Notes: generated by a model from the sequence alone, not told the origin. Shown: positions 45,300-57,699, counted from the first letter of the stretch. The stretch: DNA of 64,000 nt from Patiria pectinifera (GCA_029964075.1 CM057135.1:19680863-19744862), one strand, 5' to 3'. Numbers and translations: made by a program.

Positions 45300-47558
45300 C
45301 TTTTCTGTGTTATTCTTGCTTAAACTGATTGCTCCAAACTGGCAGTAAACGTTGAACTGGAAAAAGAACTTGTAATGAAATGAATTTTCAAATGAAACGA
45401 ATACCAGCGATATTGCTCATAAGTGTGCAGTTAGTAAAACAAGTTAATGGAATGAATTTAATTTTTGTGATAATTACAATGTTTGTTAGTTACAGCAGTT
45501 CTAAACTAGTGTTACTTAAGTTAGTATAACATGTTTATGTATGGTGAAATACCCAAACAGAATTTGAAGTTGAATTTTTAAAGCAGTTAATGAAATGATA
45601 AAATGTTGCCACTCTTGCCCGTTTAAGTAGAAATTTGGTGTCAGCATTACATGCGAAATAAGTAGTAACATAACAAACTTGCATAAAAAAATTTACTCTC
45701 AGAAACAAGTGTCTCAGGTATAAACAATGCATTTCATCATCAAAGAGGAAGTTTTGGGGAGTTAAAAACACCTCAATAATTAATTAATTTCATCACGTGG
45801 TTACATAGTTAAACTATGGTGTCAGCGTTACAGGTGAAATGATAAATATACAATGTAATCTTAATTCTGGGAACAAGTTAACTTCAATGTTAATGTCAAT
45901 CTGAGACAAATACTAAATTAAAATCCGTCAATGAAGAACATTTCTTCAAAGTCAAATGTAACAAACTATTAAACCTCACTAAAAAAAGTTATGTATTTAA
46001 TATACCACTATTGAAAGTTTTTAGCTATTAAAGTTGACCAGGGCAAAATGCAATTGTGACACTCACATTTCTCTTCATGTAACTTGGTTTTATGCACAAA
46101 TAATAAAACATGCGACTCAAATCAATTGCTGAAATGAAGTTATTAAGTACCAGTTTAATATATAGCTTACTTTATTACGAGTGTAACTCTGTAACCGTGA
46201 CACCAAATGTTTGGTTACAGGTGAAATGTAAGCTTACACCAGGCTTTAGTTACAATTACATGCTTTCTAGTGGTGTTTGTAAACTTTAATTGCTTTTCAT
46301 GGTTGCTGCTTGTGCATCAAATGTGATTTCAGAGAAAAACAAGTGAATATGTCTTAAGATATGACAATTTCATGCCCAGTGAGAGCACATTGTCATAATA
46401 TGCTTAATGTCGTAAAACTTGATGTTTGATTTTCAACTAATGTTAAAGAAGGATAGTGTAAAGGTTTTTTTGAACTTTTATGTGTTGCATATAATTGTTT
46501 AAAAAGCAATATGTCTTTACCATATCTAAGCAATAAGCTGGTGAGAGCTTTAAAAGAAATAAACAAGTTGGTGTCACTGTTACAGGTGAAATGTGTGTCC
46601 CATGCCCTAGTTTATCATGTTGCTACTCTAAAAAGGATCATGTTCCAGAAAAATGGTTTGTTTTTGACAAAATATAGACCCTAGACTGCAAAAGCATGTG
46701 AAGCTGAATTTCATTTGGCTATTTTGAAAATTTGACCCTAATGTCACACACTGGCCTCCACATTTATGTAAACACCCACATGCTGATATCTTATTCCCAA
46801 TCTTCTGAGGGTTATAATTCCAAACAAGCTATTTGATCTAATAACAAGATTCCAACTCCCATTTTAATTGGGAATTATGTGACTGATTAAAGGCCTAGCT
46901 GATGCAAAACACAACTGCAAGAAGTATTTATTTGATTGAATTTCAAAGAAAAATTCATGTGAATGCAGAGTAATGTTAGCTCTATGTTTTTTTAGCAGGC
47001 TGCTAGATTTACAACAGAAAAGAAATGAAAACCAAATGGGTCCAAAATACTACAGCTTTTGTTTTGGAAACAGTGCTTTTGTTTTGGAAACAGTTTCTGT
47101 AATCTTTCACCATTTTCTGACACTGACATCCATTCTTTCATTAAAATGGAAACAAATTATTTGCTAGTAATAGTATAAAAGTATTAGAACAAAGCAGGCC
47201 TATAGGCTTTGATCTGGATAAACTCCCTCAATGACATGAATAGGAACTAAATATTTGGGGGAGAAATATTTATTCTTTAAAGAAAAAATTTCTTTAAAGT
47301 TTAAAAGTAGATGTCATGCACAACCATGTCAGACTTTGGACAATCATTGACAATGGTGCTGGTTATACTACATGTATAGCGAAAAAGAAAACGTGTTTTT
47401 GTGCACAGCAAAATACGACGATGATTTTCCTCATTTTGCTGTCTGCTTTTGGTCGGAATAGGCCTGAAGTCGGGTTTGAAAGCAGCTACAAACCTTTCCC
47501 TTACGTGTATTTTCATCTCAAGAAAGTCTGCTTATGATGAACCATAGGATAAACTGAC

Positions 47559-47775
47559 CTGAAACAAAGTGGTCCGAGCAAACTTTGTAGTGGATTTTCG
47601 TCGGATCCAAGTCTGCACGTGAAATGTTTGCAAGCCACTGCACTCTCTGTCTTGTTGACAATTCCTTAGTTTTTTCCCCCTGGTGGTGGATAATTTTGGG
47701 AATGGAATAGTATGATTTGTCCTTTTCTCGTTCACTTCGATTGCTGCAAGCGTAAATGCAGCACACATGCACCAT
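47559..47775 (-). CDS. THAP-domain first exon
   Basis: ATG at 47775, then MVHVCCIYACSNRSEREKD, YYSIPKI, RVQWLANISR and HYKVCSDHF. This is a full C2CH THAP zinc finger (CxxxxC...CxxH) in one exon, ending at a good donor (GTTTCAG|GTCAGT). THAP domains bind DNA in host regulators and in P, ISL2EU and related transposases. No following exon is recognisable toward 47.5-43 kb, so the parent gene is unknown. It is not the same copy as the split THAP at 13.1/24.0 kb. Confidence 0.72.
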
Positions 47776-48139
47776 TTTCGACGGAAAATGCAGCACTGCA
47801 GCATGCATGCAACACACACGACGTCAACTGCTTGTCCCATGTCATAGCGGACAGATCGTTGCTAAGTTACGACTTGACCTTTTGACCCCGCATGCAAGCG
47901 CTCTATAATAAAAAACCCTCCCACTTCAACGGAGGGGTTGTTGAATGGGTGCTAAATTCTATATGCAGCCATCCTCCTGTTATATTTGTTTAACAATTGA
48001 GAAAATATTTTTAAAAAATTCATATACACTGTACATCATGGCAAATAACGACATTTGTTTTAGTAAACAAGGCCATTGTCCCCATTGCAGTGTTGGAGCA
48101 AAGGCTTTAACCCTCAAGGCCAAGGCCAAGGCCAAGGCT
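47776..48139. other. Upstream of THAP exon, nothing certain
   Basis: The divergent region between the THAP exon and the Gypsy fragment. A short GGCCAA repeat lies at about 48115-48137. Confidence 0.4.
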
Positions 48140-49550
48140 TTGAGTGTTCAAGGAAAACATATACGTGGCACCAATAGCAGACAACATGTTGTTGGGCATT
48201 GACTTCCTGCGACGCCACCAAGTCGACAAGAAGGTTCTGGGTAAGGTGAGCCAACCTTTAAACCAGTTCTTGTTTGAGCCATTCGAGAATCTGACATCAG
48301 ATGTACTGATGCTGCGCACGGTTCATGATCCTGGTGGAGAAGCCGAGTTGTATATCATTAACCCTACAGATCACAATGTACGGTTTAAGGGTGGTCAGGA
48401 AATTGGAAATGCAGAAGAAGTAATGGCTGTAATGGAAATTCCAACTGCATGTGTGGAGGAAAACAGGAACGTTGATGACGCAGAAGTTCCGGAGCATTAG
48501 TGTGATTTGTTCAGCAGATCAGCTGAAGATTTGAATCAGAAGGAGAAAATGAGTTAAAGAGCCTGTTGGAAGAGTTTAAAGGTGTTTTCGCAACAGATGG
48601 CTATGATCTCGGGAATTTCACCTCGATCGAGCATACGATAGATACTGGGAATGCCAAACCCATAAAACATAAGGTGAGACGGACACCGATGAGCTTTGCA
48701 GAGGAGGAAAAAGCGCACTTGGACAAAATGCAAACAGCTGGTGTTATCCAACCATCCATTTCCGAGTGGGCGTCGGCACCAGTCCTAGTAAGAAAGCGTG
48801 ATGGCAATGTCCGCTGGTGTGTGGATTACCGGGGACTCAATGCGATTACTAGAAAAGATGTATATCCCTTGCCAAACATTGAAGAGTGTCTGGATACTCT
48901 TGCGGGCAATGTCTGGTTCTCTAAGTTGGACGCGAACTCGGCGTACTGGCAAGTTAAGGTGAATGAGGAGGATAGGAAGAAGACGGCGTTTATTGCAAAG
49001 TACGGCCTGTATGAATTTGTCCGGATGGGATTTGGTCTGTGTAACGCCCCTGCCACGTTCTCGCGTGTGATGAATCTCGTCCTCAGGGGACTAAACTGGG
49101 GCATTGTCCTGGCATTCTTAGATGATGTGGTCGTGTTGGGAAGATCCTTTCCTGACCATATTGAACATCTTCGCCAGGTTCTACAGCGGTTCAACGAGTA
49201 CCAATTAAAGTTGAAACCGAGGAAATGCGTGTTGTTTCAGCGTAAGGTTGAGTTCCTAGGCAGGGAGATTGATCAAAACGGCATGCAGCTCAGAGAAGGG
49301 CATGTGAAAGCAGTGAAAGACTGGCCTGTGCCTACAAATACCAAGCAAGTGGAGCAGTTCTTAGGCCTGGTAAACTATCACCGGACCTTCATTAAAGATT
49401 ACGCTTTGGTGGCAGTACCCCTGTATAGTATTACTGGAAATAATAAGTTTGCCTGGGGAGCTGAGCAACAACAAGCCTTTGAAGACATCAAGAAGCTATT
49501 GATGTCTGCCCCTGTCCTCACACCGAATTCAACAGATTCGTTCATCTTGG
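48140..49550 (+). mobile_element. Ty3/Gypsy element 3, truncated pol fragment
   Basis: The end of a protease (ADNMLLGIDFLRRH), a linker and an RT with LVRKRDGNVRWCVDYRGLN and AFLDDVVVLGR, ending at the start of RNase H. It is of a different lineage from elements 1 and 2. No LTR was found on either side. It is cut off near 49550, where unrelated minus-strand coding begins. It is broken and older. Confidence 0.82.
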
Positions 49551-50168
49551 ATAGGTCTTGGGTAGGGTGGGATGCCTGGACGAGGGTGTGTTCTCCCTCC
49601 ACCTAGTAAACCCAGGTCCCCTCGGCCCAGCAGAAGTTGAGGTGTCTAGCCCGACTGAAGTCGGAATAACATCCTCATAGTCATACCGCATTGCACGTGG
49701 GTGCACCGAGTGAAGATAGGTTGACTGTGGTTGGAAATTGGTCGACTGTGGTTGGAAGTTGGTCGACTGTGGTTGGAAGGTGGTCGACTGTGGTTGTGGT
49801 GGGTACCTGTCAAAAGCTAGGTCTGGTGCCCCCGGGAACCCAGATGGTGAAAAATCCATCTTTGGAGTTCTACAGGGAGGGTAACGGTGGGCACCTTCCC
49901 ACATGACTGGCCTGGCTCGAGGTGATTTGGGTGATGCCATTTCCCCATATCTCGTTTTCTCAGAGTAGGGCACATATGGCCTGAAGTCAAAGACTTCCAT
50001 TACAGCGGGCATGCTTGCTAAATGAGGAATGCTCATGAGCAGCTCCGGTGTCAAATTTCCCCGAGCACTTCTCAAATCAATGATCGTGTTGGCAAGCGCA
50101 TTTCCAATACCAGGGAAAGCTGCCAGATCCCGATATGAACAACAGTTTATCTGTATTTTCTCCATCAT
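49551..50168 (-). other. Helix-hairpin-helix ORF of a probable LTR element, truncated
   Basis: Begins MMEKIQINCCSYRDLAAFPG, with GIGNALANTIIDLRSARGN and LTPELLMSIPHL. This is a helix-hairpin-helix (ComEA-like) DNA-binding fold. A Pro/Gln-rich part with repeats of FQPQSTN follows. The ORF is cut off at the junction with Gypsy element 3. A long leader and a PBS-like site upstream suggest it is the first ORF of an LTR element on the minus strand. Confidence 0.5.
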
Positions 50169-51469
50169 TTCTTTGTTTGCTTCTATTTATCTTTATTCTC
50201 TTATTCTCTTTTTCTTATCTTTTGTCTTTCTCTATATTTTGTGCTTATTCGATAGGAAAATCAAACAAGCACTCAAACGAGAACGCTAACAATAAACAAC
50301 CTAACTTTAACTCCTACTGAGATGGCAAAAGGATGAAATTCAAAGGTAAGTAACAACACGTAACTTCAAATATAACCTGCAAAAGTGTGACCATGTACCA
50401 CAACTGCTAGTACGTAAGTCAACAATTCAAAAACAACGATTATACGCCGCGTGTGGTTCTGGTAAACAGAGCCTCTGATTCTGGATGGAAAACAGTTCTG
50501 AGAAACAGAGCTGGCTGGTTCTGGTAAACAGAGCCACCGATATTGGATGCAACAATACGCAGTTCTGAGAAACAGAGCTGACTGGTTCTGTTACGCAGAG
50601 CCACTGATAATGGATTATGATACGCAGTTCTGAGAAACAGAGCTGCGAGTACCCAAATATAGGATCTAGTTAAATTGAAAACTTGGTAAGAATACCAACA
50701 TCTAACAACATGGGCTTCAACCGTTCAAATTATTACTGAATAATGTGGAAATCACGACAACGATGGAAAATAATTCAAAGATTAAATCATCTGAGCAGTG
50801 TGAATCACATCCACCACTTAAGAAAGATCCACACAACGAATATAAAATCTTAAATCGGTTCCATACAAAAAAAATAATCTCTATTCTTGAGTCAGTTTCC
50901 CCTGACTAAAATTATCTTTTTCTTATAACACCCGTGTTCAGCCGAGGTCACTAAAACCGTAACCCGTTCCTGCTGTTCACTAATTTGAACACAATATATT
51001 TTTTTTTATTTTTTTTTTTCTCTAGAACGCAAAACCCACGTTCCAACAAATGTATAGATTTTAGAAATTACAACACAGTGTTGCCGAAACCCCTATGAGG
51101 AAATTTCCCTTCCCCAACTTGGCTCGCCGCACCGCCGATTAATCCGTGGTTTCCAGCACGCCACAAATTTGGTCCGGTGTCGTATTTCCAAATCCTGTCT
51201 ACGACGCCAATGTAGTAATTTCCGGGGATAAACTCACCCGTCTTCGGCTTGGACAGGCTCCGACAGGCCGCAAGGGAGTTCTCGCAAGTCCCAGGAAATA
51301 CTAGGATAACTAAAGGAATCTTAGAACCGACAAATAGTCTATAAAAACTGGCGTTATTGTAACGTAAATACAATGTAGTTGCTCTCAGTTTGTCTCGTTG
51401 TAGTAAAGTTCTTCAGAGCGCGCGAAAGACGAGGTCAGAGGGCATCCGGAATCATACTACGCATGCGCA
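50169..51469 (-). mobile_element. Leader and possible LTR of a minus-strand LTR element
   Basis: On the minus strand, TACTACA then TTGGCGTCGTAGACAGGATT (around 51194-51215) looks like an LTR end followed by a TGG-starting primer site. Sequence from there up to about 51469 would be LTR. Between the site and the ORF lie about 1 kb of leader with a tandem repeat (50453-50650). Only one LTR-like end is present, so this is tentative. Confidence 0.4.
50453..50650. repeat. Three tandem copies of a 62-66 bp unit
   Basis: GGTTCTGGTAAACAGAGCC (50455, 50517, variant at 50583) alternates with AGTTCTGAGAAACAGAGCTG, giving a regular period and an internal half-period similarity. Confidence 0.85.
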
Positions 51470-51512
51470 GGACCGCAGGCTAAACCATACGGTATGGTTT
51501 AGCCTGCGGTCC
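51470..51512. repeat. Perfect palindrome, 21-bp arms, 1-base centre
   Basis: Left arm 51470-51490 (GGACCGCAGGCTAAACCATA then C), right arm 51492-51512 its exact complement. A short direct repeat CCGGTATGATA follows. It marks the junction between the LTR-like region and the LINE ORF1 fragment. Confidence 0.95.
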
Positions 51513-51539
51513 GGTATGATACCGGTATGATACCGGAAA

Positions 51540-52192
51540 ATGGGGGTGGTTCCCAACCCCGAGTTTACTACAGTACTGACGATCGCTGTAGCGGAGAAGG
51601 CGACAGTGGATTGGCCGTGGTCGCGGGTTGGTGAGTTCGGCAGATGGGCCAGTCCTTGTTGGAGGTCCTGTGCGGTGTGCCCGGTCGATCTCAATATCTT
51701 CCACACCCTGGAGCTTCATATGGTTGGTGAGGAACTCGGTACCAAATTCCTCACAGGATCCAGACTCCGCCTCGGAACCTTCAGGGACGCCTTGAATGAC
51801 GACATTGTTGCGTCGGCTGCGATTATGTATGTCATCGATCTTGTCTTCTATGTTCCTAATGATCCTCAGGTTGTAGTCCGTTTTCTTATCGCTCTGTTTG
51901 TTGCTCGTGTCGTTGTTGTCTTGCACAAAAGTCACAGATGTTTTCAAGTCAGCGATGTCTTTGGTATTCGTGGACACCTGTTGGTTGACATCACTTCTAA
52001 AGAAGTGAGTCGCGACTCCACCGTGTGAAGAGACTCCAGGATCTTGTCCAGCTTGTCCTCGATGGTATCCAGCTTGCCACTGCATGAACAATGACCACTG
52101 CCGCCATCTTGGAACGGAATGTACGTGTCATATAACGACACGTACATTCCGTTCCAAAAGTGGCTTAAAATGTATCCAACAGGAAAACGCAA
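51540..52192 (-). pseudogene. L1/Tx1-like LINE ORF1 fragment
   Basis: A coiled coil (TKDIADLKTSVTFVQDN, RIIRNIEDKIDDIHNRSR) is followed by an RRM with RNNVVIQGVPEG and PIHCRLLRYSD. This is the build of L1-type ORF1 proteins, RNA chaperones that coat LINE RNA. A frameshift near 51980 separates the N-terminal part, and the 3' end is cut off near 51540. The matching ORF2 would lie at lower coordinates but is absent. The ORF2 to its right belongs to another copy. Confidence 0.75.
52109..52157. repeat. Perfect hairpin, 21-bp arms, 7-base loop
   Basis: Arms 52109-52129 (TTGGAACGGAATGTACGTGT then C) and 52137-52157. It lies in the 5' part of the LINE ORF1 fragment. Confidence 0.95.
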
Positions 52193-52578
52193 TTAACATA
52201 ACTATTAAAAAAATAATACATATGTAGTTAGATATTTTACGCTCTGGTTGCACTCCGCGGTCGATGTCCAGGTTGTTGGGTAATTTGAGTGTTTGAAGGA
52301 GTGTTGAATTTTACAAGAAACAATTCCAAAACTTCTTATTTGTATTTGTATTTTAGCTCTAAAAACGAGTTCGCGTAAAGAAAATATAAAAAGTGCTATT
52401 TCACGTATTGTTTTGGTATGCTGTCAGTCTAACTTTTAATACAGAAAACATCGCTATTGTAGTAATCAAATTTGTTTCAAGGTCAAAGTCCGGGTTTAGT
52501 ATTAAATCTGACATTGATGGAAAGTTATAACAATGCTTTGTTGCTGATTGATAATACTTAATAAATTGATTCCAAAAT
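52193..52578. other. Spacer between two LINE fragments
   Basis: AT-rich. It should hold the 3' UTR of the ORF2 copy and the 5' end of the ORF1 copy. No poly(A) tail is clear. Confidence 0.4.
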
Positions 52579-55500
52579 TTAACTGTGTGTGCACAAGAAA
52601 TACATACGTGCCATAATCATCTGCGGTATTACACAGCTGCATAGTGGGCTATCTTTGATTTTCAATTTATACAGTAAGTGTTTGGTTGGCATAATGCGAT
52701 GTATTAACTTGAAGTTAAAATTCCTTAATTTGGCTTCTTTTACATTCATAACTTTTTGTTTCCACACTGAATTCCAATTGAGTCCTTCAGTCTGCAGTAT
52801 TTCGTTCCAACGCTCTTGTGCGACAGGTGTTTTACTTTTATACTCGAGTAAAATCTTATACATTTTGTTTGTGTTTATATTTTCACTGATATGAACATGC
52901 CTTTCAGTTGGAATGTTATCTTTATTTAAGAGTTTTGTTAACCATTCTTTGGGTAGGGCCTTCTTACATTTCAACTAGCCAGTTATGTTTGCTAATTAGT
53001 TTACCACTCAAATACCTGACGGAGAGTTCGCCCTTTTTATTCAAAATGTCATTTACATAAATGATATTGGATTTGATCCAATTTCTGAAGAAAACAGGTT
53101 TGTGGTTATACTTTATGTGTTGATTACCCCAAAGTATCTGTGTCTTTATCTCAGTTCGGGATAAATCTGCTTGCGTTTTCTTTTGTTTGTTCAGTTTCTG
53201 CCAGCTGAGTATTATCTCTTTGTAAAATTGCGGTAATTTACCTGGAAGTTTTGAAGAAAAAAAAACCATTTTGTATTTTTAAGGTTCATATTGAGGACAG
53301 CTAAATCAGGGCAACATTGATTAAGGAAGAAGTCACATAAGTTTGTCCATTTACCAGCTTTTTTGTTAATCAGTTTAATGATCCAGTTGCATTTTAGCGC
53401 TGCATTTTGTGATTCAAAGTCAATTAGATTTAGACCTCCTTCATCTAAACCACGAATCAAAGTTTTTCTTGAAATCTTATCTTTTACCCTTGCCAGATGA
53501 AAGGAAAAATCAGATTTTTTATTTTTGTAATTTGTTTTTGTGGGGTTGGAATAACTGATGCTAGAAATGTAAATATTGGCATTGCCAAGTTGTATACAAT
53601 GGTTACTTTACCTGGTAGTGTCAGGTTGCGTCTTTTCCACTGGTTGATTAAATTTGCACAATTAGTTATTTGTTTTCTTCCCAGATTCATAGCATTCATA
53701 CATGTTCTTTCCAAAGTAAATGCCTAGTGTTTTGATTGGTCTTTGCTGCCAATTTATAGTTTCTTGGAGATTCTGGTCCAGATTAATATCGCCACTAACA
53801 AGTCCTGGTTTTTTTTGAAGGTTCAGTTTTGGACCTGCTATTCTTCCAAATTCTTTAACAACGTCAAGAGCGTTGTTGATTGATTTAGAGTCTGACATAA
53901 AAAGAGTGGTATCATCTTCATACGTAGAGATACGAAGGTTTGTTTTGTTTGGTAATTGTACCCCATGTATTTCATGGTTTGTTCTTATTCTGTTCGCGAT
54001 AACTTCTGCTACGATTAGGAACAATAAGGCTGAGAGAGGGCAACCTTGTCTAAGCCCACGTTTCAATGTGAAAAATTCAGACATATAGTTATTATAAATA
54101 ATTGTTCTTATCCAACTGATAAAGCTATTTCCAAAATTAAACTTTTTTAGTGTTTTTATCAGGAAGCTCCATTCTACAGTGTCAAAAGCCTTTTCGTAAT
54201 CTAAAAAGAGAATTGCAGTATTTTTATTACTTTTTTGGCTAAAATGAATAACATCATCGATTAACCTATACTATTTCCGATAAATCTTCCTTTGATGTAG
54301 CCTGATTGGTCATCTTGAATAGTATCTCCAATTACGCCCGACAGTCGATTTGCTAATGCTTTGGCAGCTATTTTGTAGTCAATGTGTAGAAGGCTGATTG
54401 GTCTCAATTTTTTTTAATTGTTTCGCTCACTTTTTTTTATACAGTAATGATATTATAGCACGGCGTTGGGATATCGGATGTTTCCCTTCTTGGTAACTTC
54501 TTTTCATTGAATTCACAAAGAGGTTTTTTAGTTGCTTCCAGAATGCAAGGTAAAATTCAACTGTTAAACCGTCTGTTCCAGGACTTTTGTTCTTTTTCAA
54601 ACTTTGTAGTGCTTTCTCATATTCTGCTTCGGTAATAACCCATTCACATTCCTCTTTCTGTTTTTCGTTTAACACAAAATCAAACTGAGTATCATCTAAG
54701 TATTGATTTACTTCATTTATTTCTACGCTGTTTGAAGAGTACAGTTTTTGGTAGAATTGTTTTTGTTCATTAAGTATGCCAACTTCATCTGTGATTATTT
54801 TATTATTTTCGTTCTTTAATTCTGTAATAGTTGTTCTCAATGCGTTACGCTTTTCAAGTCCCCAAAAGTATTTACTGTTTCGTTCACCCTCTTCGTACCA
54901 CTGTTCTCGAGACCGAACCATTTGTCCTGCTATTTCTTTCTCGTACATTATCTCTTAAGTTGTTTGAAGTTTGTTTAGCTCTTCAGATTCTTCTTCACAG
55001 TCATTCCTGTTTTTCAGCCTTGTTATTAATAATTCTTTTACAGTTTTTTCTTCTTTTTTGAATAATATATGGCATACTCTTTAAGTTTTAATTAACATAT
55101 TTCCCAGCAGAATCTTTGATCTGCAAATTCCGTTACTAAGTTATTCGTTAACTCATGCAAATATGACTTCATTTTATCTACAAATATTTTATCGTTAAGA
55201 AGGAAACTGTTGAATTTGCAATAGCCTGGACCTCTTTGAGCTTTGCTGCTAGCTAATGCAACTGAAATCGCTTGGTGATCGGTTTTAATGCTTGGTCTTA
55301 TGTCGCTCGAAGTAACTGCATCAACAAGAGAGGTTGAGATAAGACGGTAATCAATCCGTGGTTTTACACTGGGATTCTTTTTTTCTAAAAGTGTACTGGT
55401 AAGTATGGATGTTGATTTCTCCTTATATCTGTTAAATTTTTCTTTTTACACAAATCTATCAGTGAAATCGTATCCTGTTTTCGTAGTTTAATCCCTCCTT

Positions 55501-55790
55501 CTTTATCACATCTCAGATGCCCACAGATGATCTGTGGTTAAATATGCAATTAAAATCACCTCCTAAAATTAACTCATTGGTATTGGGGATGCATTTAAAG
55601 ATCCACTTCTCCAATTTTTTAAAGAACTGAACCCTTTCTTTGCAAGTGTTAGGGGCATAAATATTCATAAATGAGATGCATTTATCTTCAAAGATTGCAT
55701 TAATTAAACATATTCTTCCAATGAATCACAATGTGAATCTTTTACCTCAATGTTAGCTGAATCTCTAATTAAAATACTGTACAATGTCAT
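52579..55790 (-). pseudogene. L1/Tx1-like LINE ORF2 (endonuclease, RT, C-terminal region)
   Basis: The apurinic-type endonuclease remains are at 55790-55090 (NIYAPNT, LILGGDFNCI). The reverse transcriptase spans 54948-53660, with LKKNKSPGTDGLTVEFYLAF, RGLRQGCPLSALLFLIVAEV and YEDDT in place of the usual YADDT. The C-terminal region with conserved Trp positions reaches 52579. LINE ORF2 nicks the target and copies its RNA there. Multiple frameshifts and stops (for example near 54426, 54270 and 53715) mean it is dead. The RT motifs and the C-terminal region fit the L1/Tx1 group. Confidence 0.85.
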
Positions 55791-57103
55791 GAATTAATGA
55801 ACACAAGAGCAGTTATTAAATGGCATTTTCCTGTTTTTATTTCTTAAAACTATAGTCAAATTACAACACATATTTTTAACAATACATTCAGTTTTGGAGT
55901 ACAATTGTGTGGACGCCGGTTTAAATGTTAACTTTTCTCCACAAGTGCATACGTTGTGTACTAAACTTTTGGTCGGGGGGGGGGGCAAATTTTCAAGCAA
56001 TGCTTCCTTCCCCTCCGTCATTGGCTCTTTACATTTAAAGTCCCATTTAAAAAAAAAAACTTTACATGCACATCAATAATATTGGACGGTTCAAGGTAAG
56101 TGATAAAACGCCTCCACTTTTTATGGTTTCCCCGCCAAATTGACCCTTGTACGGCGTAATTTCACGTACAAGGTCACTTAACCTAGTTATTTACAAAGTA
56201 TTACAGTGGGGACGCTCAACATGATGATTCATTGACACTTTTGCGTCGAAAATATAACTGGCCGGCGGCCAAACTGGGACGCGCCGCGCGCTGTTTCTAA
56301 AAATAACGTTAGGCTGTGTTTGCTACATGCTCCATGCCATGTACCTCCGTAGTTGCTTTCACAGGGTCGCAACACTATTTTTTTTCGAATCTAGACACAT
56401 GAATTATACTGAAGCTTGGTGGCAATTAAATAAAATTTAGCATTACTCAAGACAATGTAAGATCGTTTCTTCTTACAATGCAAACGTATGTTTACTTCGA
56501 TTCTAGGGCCCAACTCAATGGTCAAACTTGATTCGGCTAATCGATCATCCACAGAACAGCTTTTAACAGTGGGTCAAATAAATATAAAAAAACAAGGTAT
56601 ACAGAGCCTAGCCCCTTAAAAAAACCTTGGAACATTCAATTCCCAGTACTTTATTTAAAACTTGAAAGTTTACAGAAACTGTGATTTATATAATTTGCAA
56701 AGAGGCCATTTCACACACACGTACTATTTTGTACCCTCAATAAAAATTAAAGCATACATGATAGAGTCCAGTGGACGTAATCTTCTCTAAAATTCTCTGT
56801 GTAGCACAAACAAAATCCTAAATTTAAACAAAACAGCATTTAGGTTAACGAGTCAGACGTACATGCATATTTTAATACCAGTAAACATGAAAAACCAAAT
56901 GTGTCCATACACTCCTTGTTTTATTTACACACACAAGTTTTATTTATACAATTTAAATGGGCCATGGGATTAACTATACACAGCGTTAAATATCAAATAA
57001 AAATCTAAAAAGTATATCCAGGGTCCGATCTCATGTACAATGTAGCTATATATACAACCACACAATTTATTACATAGTTCAAGTTAAACAAAACACTCAA
57101 TCC

Positions 57104-57137
<34 letters not shown>

Positions 57138-57604
57138 CTGATGATTGCTATAATAGGGCGACAGTATAAAAAACATGCTATAATGGGGCGACAGTGAAAT
57201 ATCTTCAAAAACAACATGCTTTTTGAACATCATTTTGTGAAATACAATATTCTTTCGCAATTCGAAAACTATTTAGTAATTAATTTCAGTGTATAAAGCA
57301 TTGAATGGAAAAATAATTTTCTTTGCTGTCGCCCGATTATTTTTTTATCATAACTGCTTTATTAAGCCGACACATTATGTGTCGCCCTTTTATAGCATTG
57401 TTAATATTATTGTAAAAATTACCCAATAGGGTGACAGTTGCAGATATCGTCCAACAATAGGTGGCGCTCTTTGGATATGGTTCGCTCGTACCTTCGCCCC
57501 CCCCCCCCCCCCCACACTTTTGCAGGTGATAGAGGCTATAAGGTTGCAGGCCAGTAAATTGGTCCAAAATCGCCTACGCCAGCCAAATCACGATTTGCAG
57601 CAGC
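55791..57604. other. Non-coding interval before the Harbinger element
   Basis: No supported gene. It contains an AAT microsatellite (about 57104-57137), a run of about 15 C near 57500 and several GGGCGACAGT/ACTGTCGCCC-like motifs on both strands at 57.14-57.44 kb. Confidence 0.5.
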
Positions 57605-57699
57605 CGATTTCACGAAACGCTAAGACGCGTCCTAGGAAGGGTAACTCGTCTTAACTCGCGACTCGTCCTAGGTTCGATTTCACCAAACTTAAGACGCGT
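57605..57699 (+). repeat. Harbinger subterminal repeats
   Basis: CGATTTCACGAAACGCTAAG (57605) and CGATTTCACCAAACTTAAG (57675) are near-identical, both followed by ACGCGT, 70 bp apart. Further CGTCCTA/TCGTCTTAACT motifs are interspersed. Such arrays near the end are transposase-binding regions in Harbingers. Confidence 0.75.

Larger units (their letters stand above)
42971..47558. other. Long non-coding interval with scattered repeats
   Basis: No coding feature is convincing. It holds tandem repeats (43773-44085), a G-rich diverged duplication (44283-44620), an inverted repeat (45231-45299) and a recurring TGTTACAGGTGAAATG-like motif (45.6-46.6 kb). The rest is AT-rich sequence in which I see nothing. 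Confidence 0.55.
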
